Positions 1 to 8,948 of a stretch of DNA of 29,717 bases are shown here, piece by piece. The translations under genes were made by a program, and so were the position numbers. Below the pieces are notes generated by a model. It was not told where the DNA came from. It did not search any database and saw nothing but the letters and a program-made list of their open reading frames with translations. Within the stretch, counting starts at the first letter, position 1. Each line of letters opens with the position of its first letter. The DNA comes from CAYXWM01 sp964392115 (GTDB lineage: Bacteria > Bacillota > Clostridia > Lachnospirales > WRBF01). Where the stretch lies: contig CAYMOU010000024.1 of the NCBI GenBank assembly GCA_964392115.1, positions 1 through 29,717 on the forward strand. The letters run 5' to 3'.

Positions 1-84
1 AACGGATTTTGTATTATGAGCATAATCGTTACAATTAAACAGTAATTCTTCATATAAAAAAATAAAGTAATCCTGAAGTACAGC

Positions 85-118
85 AGCCACCTTATATAAC
101 CCGGTGGCTTGTTTTTTT
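85..118 (+). terminator. Intrinsic terminator of a gene left of the window
   Basis: A 7-bp stem (AGCCACC at 85-91 with GGTGGCT at 103-109) is followed by TTGTTTTTTT on the plus strand. It probably ends a plus-strand gene that lies mostly outside the window. The first 45 bases are open in one frame and end in TAA, but that tail is too short to identify. On the minus strand the stem has no T-run, so it is not an obvious terminator for trpA. Confidence 0.7.
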
Positions 119-153
119 GTCGAAAAATGTCTTAGTCCTAACTTGACCCAAAA

Positions 154-942
154 CTACTTACAGATCAAATCCTGCATTACAGCTTCTTTCATTTCTTTTA
201 CATACGAATAAATATACTCCCCGGCATTTTCGCCGTGTTTTTCGATTATTTTCACTATGGCACTGCCCACTATTACACCGTCTGCAATTTTCGCAATTTC
301 CCTAGCTTGTTGGGGTGTATTTATACCAAAGCCCACCGCAACCGGTGTATCCGTTGCAGAACGAAGGGCTGCTATAATTGAATTTAAATCGGTGGTAATA
401 CTGCTTCTGACCCCGGTTACACCCATAGAAGAAACCACATAAACAAAGCCTGCTGCATCCTTGGCAATTTGCATTATGCGTTGTTCCGAGGTAGGTGCAA
501 CCAGAGAGATAACGTCCACATCTTTGGACTTTGCAAACCCCGAAAGTTCGGCCTTTTCTTCAAAGGGTAAATCGGGAATGATTATGCCGTCTATGCCGGC
601 TTGGTTGCAATGGCCGAAAAACTTTTCATAGCCGTAATTATGCACCGGGTTCAGATAGGTCAAAAAAACCAAGGGAATGTCGGTTTTCTTGCGAACATTC
701 TCTACCATTTCAAAAACCCCATGAATATTGGTTCCGGCAGACAAAGCACGCATGTTTGCACTTTCTATAACCTTTCCTTCGGCTATGGGGTCTGAAAAAG
801 GTATGCCGATTTCGATTAAATCCGCACCGGCCCTTGCCATTTCAAGTATATATTCCTCCGTCTTTTGCAAGTTCGGGTCGCCGGCCGTTAAAAAGCCGAT
901 AAATGCCTTGCCCGATTGGAAAGCCTTATTAATTCTGCTCAT
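154..942 (-). CDS. trpA: Tryptophan synthase alpha subunit
   Basis: TrpA cleaves indole-3-glycerol phosphate to indole and glyceraldehyde 3-phosphate. The indole passes to TrpB in the cytoplasmic alpha2-beta2 complex. The 262-residue protein has the usual family length and a TIM-barrel pattern: IEIGIPFSDP near residues 43-52 carries the catalytic Glu (E44), and GFGI with VGSAIV near the C terminus forms the phosphate site. The position of the second catalytic acid, Asp60 in E. coli, appears to be Glu here (PIAEG, E55), a conservative change. The ATG overlaps the end of trpB by 14 bp, so translation is probably coupled. It is the last gene of the operon, and no clear minus-strand terminator follows it. 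Confidence 0.97.
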   Translation of the reverse strand: MSRINKAFQSGKAFIGFLTAGDPNLQKTEEYILEMARAGADLIEIGIPFSDPIAEGKVIESANMRALSAGTNIHGVFEMVENVRKKTDIPLVFLTYLNPVHNYGYEKFFGHCNQAGIDGIIIPDLPFEEKAELSGFAKSKDVDVISLVAPTSEQRIMQIAKDAAGFVYVVSSMGVTGVRSSITTDLNSIIAALRSATDTPVAVGFGINTPQQAREIAKIADGVIVGSAIVKIIEKHGENAGEYIYSYVKEMKEAVMQDLICK

Positions 943-2119
943 CTATGTTAACCCCCATGTATTTTGCTATTGCTGCTACGTCCTTATCGCCTCTGCCGGA
1001 AAGACAAACGAGTATTACGCTGTCTTTAGGCATGGTAGGCGCAAGTTTTCTTACCTGTGCCACCGCATGGGCACTTTCAATGGCCGGAATTATCCCTTCT
1101 GTTTTGGACAGATATTGAAAGGCCTCCACGGCTTCACGGTCGGTCACAGCCACATATTCCGCCCTTTTTGTATCGTACAAATCGGCGTGTTCCGGTCCTA
1201 TGCCGGGGTAATCCAAACCTGCCGAAATAGAATAAACCGGCGCAATCTGCCCGAATTCGTCTTGACAGAAATAGGATTTCATTCCGTGGAATATACCCGG
1301 CCGGCCTTTGGAGATTGTAGCGGCGTGTTGTTCCGTATCCAAGCCCAGTCCGGCCGCTTCACAGCCTATAAGCCTTACTTCCTTATGGGGTATAAAGTGA
1401 TAAAACATACCCATGGCGTTACTGCCGCCGCCTACACAAGCAACCACCGCATCCGGCAATTTTCCTTCGGCTTCTTGGATTTGCGCCAAGGCTTCTCGGC
1501 TGATTACGCTTTGAAAATCCCGTACTATCATGGGAAAAGGATGAGGCCCCATTACCGAACCCAAAACATAATGGGTATCATGCACCCGAGAGGTCCATTC
1601 CCGCATGGTTTCGTTTACGGCGTCTTTTAAGGTCATAGTGCCGCTTGTAACGGGATGAACTATTGCTCCCAAAAGCTCCATTCGAAAAACGTTCAGAGCC
1701 TGGCGCTCGGTATCCTCTTTTCCCATGAAAATTTCACATTCCAAGCCCAAAAGTGCCGCCGCCGTTGCTGTTGCCACACCGTGTTGCCCTGCACCGGTTT
1801 CGGCAATAACCCTGGTTTTGCCCATCTTTTTAGCCAGCAAAACTTGACCCAACACGTTGTTGATTTTATGGGAGCCGGTATGGTTTAAATCCTCACGTTT
1901 TAAATATATCTTTGCACCGCCCAAATCCTTTGTCATATTTTCCGCATAGTACAAAAGAGAAGGTCTGCCGGCGTATTTATTTAATAGGTCTGTAAGTTCA
2001 CGATTAAATTCTTCATCATTCTTATAGAACTCATAGCTTTTTTCCAGATTTATAATTTCGTTCATCAGGGTTTCCGGAATGTATTGCCCTCCGTGTATGC
2101 CGTAGCGTCCGTTACTCAT
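929..2119 (-). CDS. trpB: Tryptophan synthase beta subunit
   Basis: TrpB is the PLP enzyme that condenses indole with serine to give tryptophan. The 396-residue protein shows the PLP-lysine motif LNHTGSHKINN (K85), the phosphate-binding GGGSNAMG near residue 230, and the AETGAGQHG segment of fold-type II PLP enzymes. It begins with GRYGIHGGQYIPETL, typical of the TrpB1 class that pairs with TrpA. The start overlaps the end of trpF by 8 bp and the end overlaps trpA by 14 bp. The order F-B-A is that of classic Firmicutes trp operons. No irregularity was seen. Confidence 0.98.
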   Translation of the reverse strand: MSNGRYGIHGGQYIPETLMNEIINLEKSYEFYKNDEEFNRELTDLLNKYAGRPSLLYYAENMTKDLGGAKIYLKREDLNHTGSHKINNVLGQVLLAKKMGKTRVIAETGAGQHGVATATAAALLGLECEIFMGKEDTERQALNVFRMELLGAIVHPVTSGTMTLKDAVNETMREWTSRVHDTHYVLGSVMGPHPFPMIVRDFQSVISREALAQIQEAEGKLPDAVVACVGGGSNAMGMFYHFIPHKEVRLIGCEAAGLGLDTEQHAATISKGRPGIFHGMKSYFCQDEFGQIAPVYSISAGLDYPGIGPEHADLYDTKRAEYVAVTDREAVEAFQYLSKTEGIIPAIESAHAVAQVRKLAPTMPKDSVILVCLSGRGDKDVAAIAKYMGVNIDEQN

Positions 2120-2711
2120 TTCTGATTCTCCCTATCATCTCAATGATTTTGTTCCTGTCCTTAAAGCCGTTGCTTTCCACTCCGCTGCTTACATCAACGG
2201 CAAAGGGATTTGTAGCTTTTATAGCATCCTCTATATTACCGGTATGAAGCCCACCGGCCAGGAAAAAAGGCTTTGCAATCTGCGTTTTAAGTAAATTCCA
2301 GTCAAAACTTTTCCCGGTACCGCCGTTTCCGTTGTCAAACAAAAGAAAATCTGCGTCAATTCGGTTTGCCCGAACTATATCTACCTCTTTTTCAACTTTG
2401 ACAGCCTTAATTATAGGCAAATCCATTAGTTTTTTCAATTTGCCTATATAGTCGCAATCCTCGTTACCGTGTAGTTGAATTAAGTCTATAACTTTATCCT
2501 CTGCAAGTTTTAAGATAAAGTCTATGTCAGCATTTACAAATACTCCTACAGCCAAAATGCTTGGTATCAGCCTGCTTTTCAAAAATCCGGCACACTCCGG
2601 CGAAATTTGTCTCCTGCTTTCGGCGAATACAAACCCCATATAATCCGGGCAAGCTTCATTAACATAATCAATGTCACATTCCCTAGTAAGTCCGCAAATT
2701 TTTATTTTCAT
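2112..2711 (-). CDS. trpF: Phosphoribosylanthranilate isomerase
   Basis: TrpF carries out the Amadori rearrangement of N-(5'-phosphoribosyl)anthranilate to CdRP. The 199-residue single-domain TIM barrel has the family start KICGLT (catalytic Cys6), the LIQLHGNE strand, and the C-terminal DVSSGVE with its catalytic Asp and phosphate-binding residues. The length is normal for a stand-alone TrpF, not the TrpC-TrpF fusion of enterobacteria. The ATG overlaps the trpC stop in an ATGA arrangement (2708-2711). Confidence 0.97.
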   Translation of the reverse strand: MKIKICGLTRECDIDYVNEACPDYMGFVFAESRRQISPECAGFLKSRLIPSILAVGVFVNADIDFILKLAEDKVIDLIQLHGNEDCDYIGKLKKLMDLPIIKAVKVEKEVDIVRANRIDADFLLFDNGNGGTGKSFDWNLLKTQIAKPFFLAGGLHTGNIEDAIKATNPFAVDVSSGVESNGFKDRNKIIEMIGRIRNE

Positions 2712-3490
2712 ACTATACCCCTGAGTATATCCAGTTGTCTGCGTTTATCCCGGCTACGCATTAAGGTTTCGCCGATTAAGACAGCATTCACCTTGTTTTC
2801 CTTTAATACTTCCATATCCCGGGCAGTAGAAATTCCGCTTTCCGATACAAAAATAACATCGTCCGGAACGTGTTTGCGAATATTAACTGTAGTGTTTAAG
2901 TCCACCTCGAAAGTTTTTAGGTTCCTGTTGTTTACGCCGATTATTTTTGCACCGGCTTTCAAGGCTTTTTCGGTTTCGGGCAAAGTATGACTTTCCACCA
3001 AGGCGGAAAGCCCCAGACTTTCGCCTGTTTTTATATATTCACGCAGAGTTTCTTCATTTAATATTTCACAAATTAACAAAAATGCAGAGGCACCCAAAAT
3101 CTTGGCTTCGTAAATTTGATAACTGTCGATAATAAAGTCTTTTCGCAATGTTGGTATGCTTACGGCTTGGGAAATTTCCATGAGGTATTTGTCTCTGCCC
3201 AAGAAATATTCGGGTTCTGTAAGGACCGAAATTGCCGCAGCTCCGGCGGCTTCGTATTCTTTGGCTATCTCCAAATAAGGAAAATCCTCTGCGATTATTC
3301 CCTTGGACGGAGAAGCTTTTTTCACCTCGCAAACAAAGGCAATTTCATCTTTTATTAACGCCTTTTCAAAGGGAAAACCCGTGTTGCTTTCCAAATTTTC
3401 CGCCTGTGCCTTTATTTCTTTAAAGGAAACCATGTCTTTTTTGTTTTCCAGCCTGTTTTTCGTTGATTTTACTATCTTATCCAAAAACAC
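2708..3490 (-). CDS. trpC: Indole-3-glycerol phosphate synthase
   Basis: TrpC cyclises CdRP to indole-3-glycerol phosphate with loss of CO2 and water. The 260-residue TIM barrel shows CEVKKASPSKG (catalytic Lys and substrate loop), LRKDFIID with a second active-site Lys, GVNNRNLKTF, and SESGI near the phosphate site. I take the GTG at 3488-3490 as the start because GGGAGGTG lies just upstream. The start abuts the trpD stop codon, and the end overlaps trpF by 4 bp. Confidence 0.96.
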   Translation of the reverse strand: MFLDKIVKSTKNRLENKKDMVSFKEIKAQAENLESNTGFPFEKALIKDEIAFVCEVKKASPSKGIIAEDFPYLEIAKEYEAAGAAAISVLTEPEYFLGRDKYLMEISQAVSIPTLRKDFIIDSYQIYEAKILGASAFLLICEILNEETLREYIKTGESLGLSALVESHTLPETEKALKAGAKIIGVNNRNLKTFEVDLNTTVNIRKHVPDDVIFVSESGISTARDMEVLKENKVNAVLIGETLMRSRDKRRQLDILRGIV

Positions 3491-4513
3491 TTAACTCACC
3501 TCCCGGCTGTATTCGTTGGAAAGCTTAATAAATTGCTCCAATTGTTTCATTGCTCTACCGCTGTCTATGGTATCTTCCGCTTCACGGATTGCCTGTTCAA
3601 AGGAAATCTCCTTGGACACATACAACGCTGCCGCCGAATTCAATACAGCCGCATTTCGTTTGGGACTGGGTTTGCCGCTTAAAATTTCCCGAATTATTTG
3701 GGCATTTTCTTGGGCATTGCCGCCCAGTAAGTCATCTTTATTGCATAAATCAAAGCCAAAGTCCTTCGGATTGATCTCGTAGGATTTAACCCAACCGTTT
3801 TTAACCTCGCAAACACTTGTAGGTGCGCTTAATGATATTTCGTCCAATCCGTCTTGGCCGTAAACCACCATGGCATTTTTAACGCCCAAATTAGCCAAAA
3901 CCTTTGCTATAGGCTCTAACAAGGCTTCTTCATACACTCCCAAAAGCTGCATTTTTGCACCGGCCGGGTTGGAGAGAGGGCCTAAAATATTAAAAATGGT
4001 TCTCACGCTTAATTCACGCCTTACCGGGGCAACGTATTTCATGGCAATGTGGTAATTCTGTGCGAACAAAAAGCAAATGCCGATTTTCTCCAACAACTTT
4101 GCGGAAAGTTCCGGGGCTATGGTAATGTTTACACCCAAGGCCTCCAACACGTCAGCCGCACCGCATTTGCTTGAAGCAGCTCTGTTGCCGTGTTTTGCCA
4201 CCGGTACACCTGCCGCCGACACTATTATTGCGGCGGTTGTGGATATATTAAAGGTTCCGGAGCGGTCGCCGCCGGTGCCTACGATTTCCAAAACATTTTG
4301 TTCATGAAGCAGCTTAACACAGTGCTTTCTCATGCTTGCGGCCGAGGCTGTTATTTCGTCTATGGTTTCGCCTTTCATGCTTAAAGCCACCAAATACGCA
4401 CAAAGCTGTACTTCGCTTACTTTTCCGCTCATTATTTCGTCCATTACGGCTTCGGCTTCTTTATATGATAAACCGGTGCCGTTTGTAAGTTTAACAATAG
4501 CTTCCTTAATCAA
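3491..4513 (-). CDS. trpD: Anthranilate phosphoribosyltransferase
   Basis: TrpD transfers the phosphoribosyl group of PRPP to anthranilate. The 340-residue protein contains the PRPP-binding GTGGDRSGTFNIST near residue 80 and VAKHGNRAASSKCGAADVLE just after it, both hallmarks of the family. A short N-terminal helical domain precedes the alpha/beta domain, as usual. The start is a TTG directly after the trpG stop, with GGAG about 9 bases upstream inside the trpG end. It is a separate gene here, not fused to trpG. Confidence 0.97.
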   Translation of the reverse strand: MIKEAIVKLTNGTGLSYKEAEAVMDEIMSGKVSEVQLCAYLVALSMKGETIDEITASAASMRKHCVKLLHEQNVLEIVGTGGDRSGTFNISTTAAIIVSAAGVPVAKHGNRAASSKCGAADVLEALGVNITIAPELSAKLLEKIGICFLFAQNYHIAMKYVAPVRRELSVRTIFNILGPLSNPAGAKMQLLGVYEEALLEPIAKVLANLGVKNAMVVYGQDGLDEISLSAPTSVCEVKNGWVKSYEINPKDFGFDLCNKDDLLGGNAQENAQIIREILSGKPSPKRNAAVLNSAAALYVSKEISFEQAIREAEDTIDSGRAMKQLEQFIKLSNEYSREVS

Positions 4514-5083
4514 TTAAATCATCTCCAAAAAATTTCCTATTATCTTGTTTCCTTGCGGTGTAAGTATGCTTTCCGGATGAAATTGTAATCCGTACACCCT
4601 GTGTTTTTTATGTTGAACAGCCATAATTTCGCCGTTTTCCGTGCTTGCTGTAACGGTCAATTCAGCCGGTAAGGTTTCTCTAATACCAATCAAAGAATGA
4701 TACCTGGCAACCCGGATATTTTCCGGCAAACCTTCAAACAGAACGGAATTGTTATCAATTGTCGCCACGGAAGTTTTCCCGTGCATTAACTCCTTGGCAT
4801 AGGACACCGTTCCGCCGTAAGCGTTAAAAATCGCTTGATGCCCCAGACAAACTCCCAAAATGGGTATTTTATGCCCCAATGCTTTAACAACATCTATGCA
4901 AACCCCGGCGTTTTCCGGCTTGCCCGGTCCCGGTGAAAGTATTATGTGAGAAGGCTGTAATTCTCCTATTTCTTCCACGGTAAGTTCGTCGTTGCGAATT
5001 ACTTTTATATCAGGATTTATGCTCCCGATAAGCTGGTAAAGGTTGTAAGAAAAACTGTCGTAATTGTCTATAAGCAATATCAT
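4514..5083 (-). CDS. trpG: Anthranilate synthase component II (glutamine amidotransferase)
   Basis: TrpG releases ammonia from glutamine and passes it to TrpE. The 189-residue class I amidotransferase has the nucleophile Cys79 in GVCLGHQAI and the His169/Glu171 pair in QFHPES. It starts with the typical LLIDNYDSFSYNL. In some Firmicutes the same protein also serves p-aminobenzoate synthase; its place inside the trp operon supports at least the Trp role. It overlaps the trpE stop (ATGA at 5080-5083) and abuts trpD. Confidence 0.96.
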   Translation of the reverse strand: MILLIDNYDSFSYNLYQLIGSINPDIKVIRNDELTVEEIGELQPSHIILSPGPGKPENAGVCIDVVKALGHKIPILGVCLGHQAIFNAYGGTVSYAKELMHGKTSVATIDNNSVLFEGLPENIRVARYHSLIGIRETLPAELTVTASTENGEIMAVQHKKHRVYGLQFHPESILTPQGNKIIGNFLEMI

Positions 5084-6640
5084 GATTCAAGACCGCCTTC
5101 CGCCTGTTTTAAGGCATTGACCACTGCCATAGCCTTGTTAATACATTCTGTGTATTCCGATTCCGGTACACTGTCCGCCACTATTCCGGCTCCGGAACGG
5201 ACGAATACCTTGCCGTTTTTCTTAAAAGCCAAGCGTATGGCTATACATGTATCCATATTTCCTTTAAAATCCAGATAACCCAAGGCACCGCCGTAGATTC
5301 CTCGTTTATTGTTTTCCAGTTCGTTTATAATTTCGCAAGCCCTGATTTTCGGCGCACCGGATAAGGTTCCGGCCGGTAACACGGCGTTTATGGCATCCAA
5401 TGCGGTTCTGTTATCCGCAATTTCTCCGCTAACGGTAGAGCCTATGTGCATAACGTGAGAAAACCGCAAAACAGACATATAATCCTCAACTTTAACCGTG
5501 CCGAAGTTACTTACCTTACCCAAATCGTTTCGTCCCAAATCCACAAGCATATTATGCTCTGCCAATTCCTTTTCGTCTGCAAGCAGTTCTTTCTCCAAAT
5601 TTATATCTTCTTCGGGAGTTTTGCCTCTGGGTCTTGTGCCTGCCAAAGGAAAGGTATACAACTTTGAATTTTCCAATTTAACCAAAGTTTCCGGCGAAGC
5701 CCCGGCTATTTCTATTTCATCGCTGGAGAAATAGAACATATAGGGCGACGGATTGGTTGTTCGCAAAATTCTGTAGGTATCCAACAAACTGCCCTCAAAT
5801 TCCGCCTCCAATCTGTTGGAAAGCACCGCCTGAAAAATATCTCCTTCTCTGATGTAGCCCTTGGCCTTTTCAACCATTTGGCAATACTCGTCACGGTCAA
5901 ACAGTGCTTTTAAGTCTCCTTTCAGCCTACCTTTTTTATGCTCCTTGGGAATACCGTTTCCAATCAAATCCGCCATATTTTCAAGTTCTGCTATACCTTT
6001 TTCGTATTCACTTTCAAAATTTTCTGTTTTTACATTTACTATGAGTATTATTTTTTGTTTTAAGTTATCAAAGGCAATAACCTTATTAAACAGCATTAAA
6101 TCCACATCATTAAATTTTTCCTCGTCTTTTGCATCCAAAACCAGCTTCGGTTCGCTGTATTTAATGTAATCATAAGAAAAATATCCTACAAGTCCACCTG
6201 TAAAAGTCTGTAAATAATCCAACAATGGACTTTTTTTAATGTTCATAATATCTTGTATATATAGGCTGTTGTTATAAGTAAGGAAGGATTCTTCAGANNN
6301 NNNNNNNGTCAAATACCGGGCTTTTATGCTCGTTCATTATTTTTTGTATATATTGGCTTGGGTTGCCTGTGCGGAATGTTTCGGTTGTTTGACTTTTAAC
6401 GGTCATTATTCCGTCCGTACAGGTTATTTCCATTGTCGGGTCATAACCTAAAAAGGTATATCTACCCCATTTTTGCATATCCTCTACACTTTCAAGCAAA
6501 AAACAGTGGGCGCTTACGTTTTGTAAAATTTGCAACACACCTATAGGTGTAATCATATCGGAAAAAATCTCTTTACTGATGGGGATAACATTGTACTTAT
6601 CGGTTAAATTCTTAATCTCTTGGGCTGTGGGTTTATACAC
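5080..6640 (-). CDS. trpE: Anthranilate synthase component I, interrupted by an assembly gap
   Basis: TrpE makes anthranilate from chorismate with ammonia from TrpG. The start is the GTG at 6638-6640, with AGGAGG 7 bases upstream. The N-terminal part (111 codons before the gap) contains the LLES element of the tryptophan feedback site. The C-terminal part (405 residues) carries AGASPE, TRPRG, HNMLVDLGRND and the LPAGTLSGAPK chorismate-enzyme signature. Ten Ns at 6298-6307 interrupt the gene and put the halves in different frames. The last 24 residues before the gap and the first residues after it align with each other (14 of 24 identical), so the overlap is duplicated. Collapsing it gives about 489 residues, a normal TrpE length. 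The gene is probably intact in the cell. Confidence 0.93.
6298..6307. other. Assembly gap (10 N) inside trpE
   Basis: Ten consecutive Ns are seen. The run is a placeholder, because the reading frames on its two sides do not match through it and the flanking sequences are homologous to each other. Confidence 1.
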
Positions 6641-6660
6641 AAAGATGCCTCCTTTTTGGC

Positions 6661-6703
6661 AATAAAAAAGTCCTCGGTAAAGTAAAAATACTCTACCAAG
6701 GAC
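6661..6703 (-). terminator. T-box-controlled terminator before trpE
   Basis: On the minus strand GTCCTTGGTAGAG pairs with CTTTACCGAGGAC around an 8-base loop (13-bp stem including one G-T pair) and is followed by TTTTTTATT. The left arm lies a short distance after the T-box sequence, as expected for mutually exclusive terminator and antiterminator folds. Confidence 0.93.
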
Positions 6704-6961
6704 GAATAATTCAAAAATATCCGCGGTGCCACCTTGATTTACAGGCGCAAAAAAAGCCCGTACTCTTAACAGGATACAAACATATCCCCGACAACTTACG
6801 TATGCCCTCACGTCACAGAATACTCGGGAAAAAATCCCTTTGACTGTGCCCTCAGCGGTCCATTTAATGTACTGCGTACTGCAAGGCTCTCAGCCACCCT
6901 CGCTCTCTGTAAGTGCATATTACATTTTTATCTCCGCTTCAACGGTTTGAAATATTTAATT
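6661..6961 (-). promoter_or_regulatory. T-box riboswitch leader of the trp operon (tRNA-Trp)
   Basis: On the minus strand the leader has a Stem I-like region (AGAGAGCGAGGGTGGCTGAG), a specifier codon UGG read from 6862 to 6860 in the context AAATGGACC, and the T-box sequence AAGGTGGCACCGCGG (plus-strand 6721-6735), which pairs with the CCA end of uncharged tRNA. The terminator hairpin follows (6661-6703). UGG is the Trp codon, which agrees with the trp operon downstream. By the known mechanism, uncharged tRNA-Trp stabilises the antiterminator and turns the operon on. The distance to the trpE start is about 20 bases. Confidence 0.95.
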
Positions 6962-6967
6962 AACATT

Positions 6968-6996
6968 ACTCTATCATATATATTAGGTTTTGTAAA
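6968..6996 (-). promoter_or_regulatory. Sigma-A-type promoter of the trp operon
   Basis: On the minus strand TTTACA (6996-6991), a 17-base spacer and TAGAGT (6973-6968) lie just upstream of the T-box leader. The -10 box has two mismatches to consensus. The position fits a transcript starting near 6961. Confidence 0.65.
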
Positions 6997-7065
6997 GTAT
7001 TTTGCCTGTAAATTACTGCCGAATTTCCGGTAATTTTTGCAAGGAAATTTATGTATTCCGGTTGC

Positions 7066-8529
7066 TTAGAGCTTGTTTTTATTCAAGAATTTATTAACCG
7101 CTTCTTCCGCATTTCCGTCTACCCAAAGGTCCGGTTCAAACCCTACGTATTCTTGGAAATAATTATCCGGAAAGAAGCTGATACCGGCTCCCAACTGAAT
7201 TTTTAAAGCAGAATTGGGTAGGCAGACTTGCTTATAAGCGTCTCCAAGCAAAACCCCGGCTGTGTTTGTTCCCACAATAAGAGTATTTTCTAAATTGTGA
7301 GCCATGTCCACAAACATTTCTGCCGAAGAAGCCGCATTTTTATTAACCAAAACTATCAGAAGCCTATCATTTTCAACAAATTTATCCGGTTGAGCGTTTG
7401 ACTTCATGTATTGCTCGGAAATAGGCTCAAAGCCGGCTATGTCTCTAAGTTCCTCATAGGGTATGTAATACATATTTGCCGTATCTTTGCACATTTCCTT
7501 TAGATAAGAATCGTTAAGATATTTTAATGTAGAAAAATTTGTGGGGACCAAAGCCCCGGCGTATGCCATAAACCATTTAAAGGGTAAAACGCCGTTTCCG
7601 CCGTAATTATCTCTAAGGTCTACTATAAGCACAGGCTCGTTTTTATACTTTGCGGCATATTCCAAGAACAGCCTGGCCCCTGCTCCGTTTTTGGATTTAT
7701 CAAAACCCATACTTCCTATGCGAATTGTGGGAATATTTCCGAAACCGGACAGAGTAACTTCTTCTCTCCCACCGTTATACGACGAATGCTTCAGGGTTTC
7801 GGAACTGCCGTCGGTATATTTTACGGTTAAGTTACCCGGGCTTTTTTCTGCCATTGTTACCGGGTGGTAGACCAAATCTCCCGATTTTGAAATAAATCTC
7901 TTAAACAACCTCTGCCAATCCGCTTTGCCGGGTATTTCGGCCACTGTCTTTCCGGATTGCTTATTTTTGTAGCCTTCATCGGTTTTTTCGAATTCCGCCG
8001 ATGTATACATATGGGGTAAATAAACTTCATAAAAGGCTCTGTCATTTATTGTGAAATGCCTGTCCTTTATAAAGGAAAGATTTTTAAAGACAGAAGCATA
8101 AAAATCCTTTGCGGTAATTTGTTTATTGTTGCTGCATTCTTTAAGTATTGCGGCCTTTGCCGGGTTAAAGGTCGCATCACCGCCAAAATAATAATATCCA
8201 CCGTAAGTACTGCTTAATATTTTAAACAGTACGTCCAAGTCTTCCTTCATCTGCGCCTGGGTTAAAACAGTGTTGGAATTAAAATTAACACTTCCATCAT
8301 ATGAATATTTGTCATGATCGGATGAAGCCCCTGCATAATTCTGTATGTACTTGTTAAAATCTATTACAGGCTTTTTAATGCTTTTATGTTCCTGGTTTAC
8401 CTCACTGATAACAGAGTTAAGCAGCTCACTGCCCGAAAACCCTTGTAGCTTTTCTGCACCAAAGACAAGGCTGTTTGAAACAACGGTAAAGGCTGACGCC
8501 AACATAATGGTTTTTAAATACTTTTTCAA
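7066..8529 (-). CDS. Secreted S41-family (C-terminal-processing-like) peptidase
   Basis: The protein has about 487 residues and starts LKKYLKTIMLASAFTVVS, a signal peptide probably cleaved near VFGA-EK. The C-terminal half holds S41 signatures: VLIVDLRDNYGGNG, then NKNAASSAEMF around residue 400 with the likely nucleophile Ser, then IVGTNTAGVLLGD. The TNTAG segment lacks the Lys of CtpA-type S41A enzymes, so it resembles the S41B/tricorn-like branch. No PDZ domain is evident. The TTG at 8527-8529 is preferred over the ATG at 8542-8544, because GGGAGG sits inside the longer reading and 7 bases before the TTG. It is a single gene with its own promoter. The substrate is unknown. Confidence 0.85.
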   Translation of the reverse strand: MKKYLKTIMLASAFTVVSNSLVFGAEKLQGFSGSELLNSVISEVNQEHKSIKKPVIDFNKYIQNYAGASSDHDKYSYDGSVNFNSNTVLTQAQMKEDLDVLFKILSSTYGGYYYFGGDATFNPAKAAILKECSNNKQITAKDFYASVFKNLSFIKDRHFTINDRAFYEVYLPHMYTSAEFEKTDEGYKNKQSGKTVAEIPGKADWQRLFKRFISKSGDLVYHPVTMAEKSPGNLTVKYTDGSSETLKHSSYNGGREEVTLSGFGNIPTIRIGSMGFDKSKNGAGARLFLEYAAKYKNEPVLIVDLRDNYGGNGVLPFKWFMAYAGALVPTNFSTLKYLNDSYLKEMCKDTANMYYIPYEELRDIAGFEPISEQYMKSNAQPDKFVENDRLLIVLVNKNAASSAEMFVDMAHNLENTLIVGTNTAGVLLGDAYKQVCLPNSALKIQLGAGISFFPDNYFQEYVGFEPDLWVDGNAEEAVNKFLNKNKL

Positions 8530-8562
8530 GATTCCGCCTCCCATGTCGAATTTACTATATTT

Positions 8563-8591
8563 ATTTTAACATAGTGCAGTGTATTTGACAA
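8563..8591 (-). promoter_or_regulatory. Promoter of the S41 peptidase gene
   Basis: On the minus strand TTGTCA (8591-8586), a 17-base spacer and TAAAAT (8568-8563) lie about 35 bases upstream of the proposed TTG start. Each box has a single mismatch to consensus. Confidence 0.75.
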
Positions 8592-8866
8592 TAAACAGCA
8601 GCCTTTTGTACCATAATATTTTCAGAGCAATCAGAGCACCGGAACCTAGTAAAATAATGATAAATTACAATAGTCCCTAATATGTTAAAAAATCCCAAAA
8701 ATCTGTAGGATTGGGGCTCTGCTCTCATCAATAAACAATTATCGGTTGGACAGCAAAGCAAGCAAAAACGCTACACTTTAGTCAACCTTTTCATTAAGGA
8801 CACGTCATTGCCTTTGTTATCCCGAATAATGTCTGACGCCCGGTATATACATTCACAAAAAAAGTC
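8592..8866. other. Intergenic stretch without a recognised feature
   Basis: This lies between the divergent promoters of the S41 peptidase gene and lepB. Apart from those promoters I see no gene, tRNA or clear terminator. The minus-strand open frame through 8561-8761 has no ribosome binding site or recognisable product. Confidence 0.6.
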
Positions 8867-8895
8867 TTAACACGGAAAATAATTCATGTTATAAT
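8867..8895 (+). promoter_or_regulatory. Promoter of lepB
   Basis: TTAACA (8867-8872), a 17-base spacer and a perfect TATAAT (8890-8895) lie about 50 bases before the lepB start. Confidence 0.8.
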
Positions 8896-8948
8896 AATGG
8901 TGTATATCAAATATTATTAAAGAGACGAGACGGCAATGGAGAGTGTTT

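Noticed and set aside
728..1630. A 300-codon plus-strand open frame antisense to trpA/trpB
   Set aside because: It overlaps conserved trpB in another frame, shows no recognisable domain and has no ribosome binding site.
6641..6811. Longer N terminus for trpE running into the T-box leader
   Set aside because: It would translate the terminator hairpin and T-box sequence. The GTG at 6640 has a strong ribosome binding site and the family N terminus.
8561..8761. A 66-codon minus-strand open frame upstream of the S41 gene
   Set aside because: It overlaps the S41 promoter, has no ribosome binding site and has low-complexity, non-homologous content.
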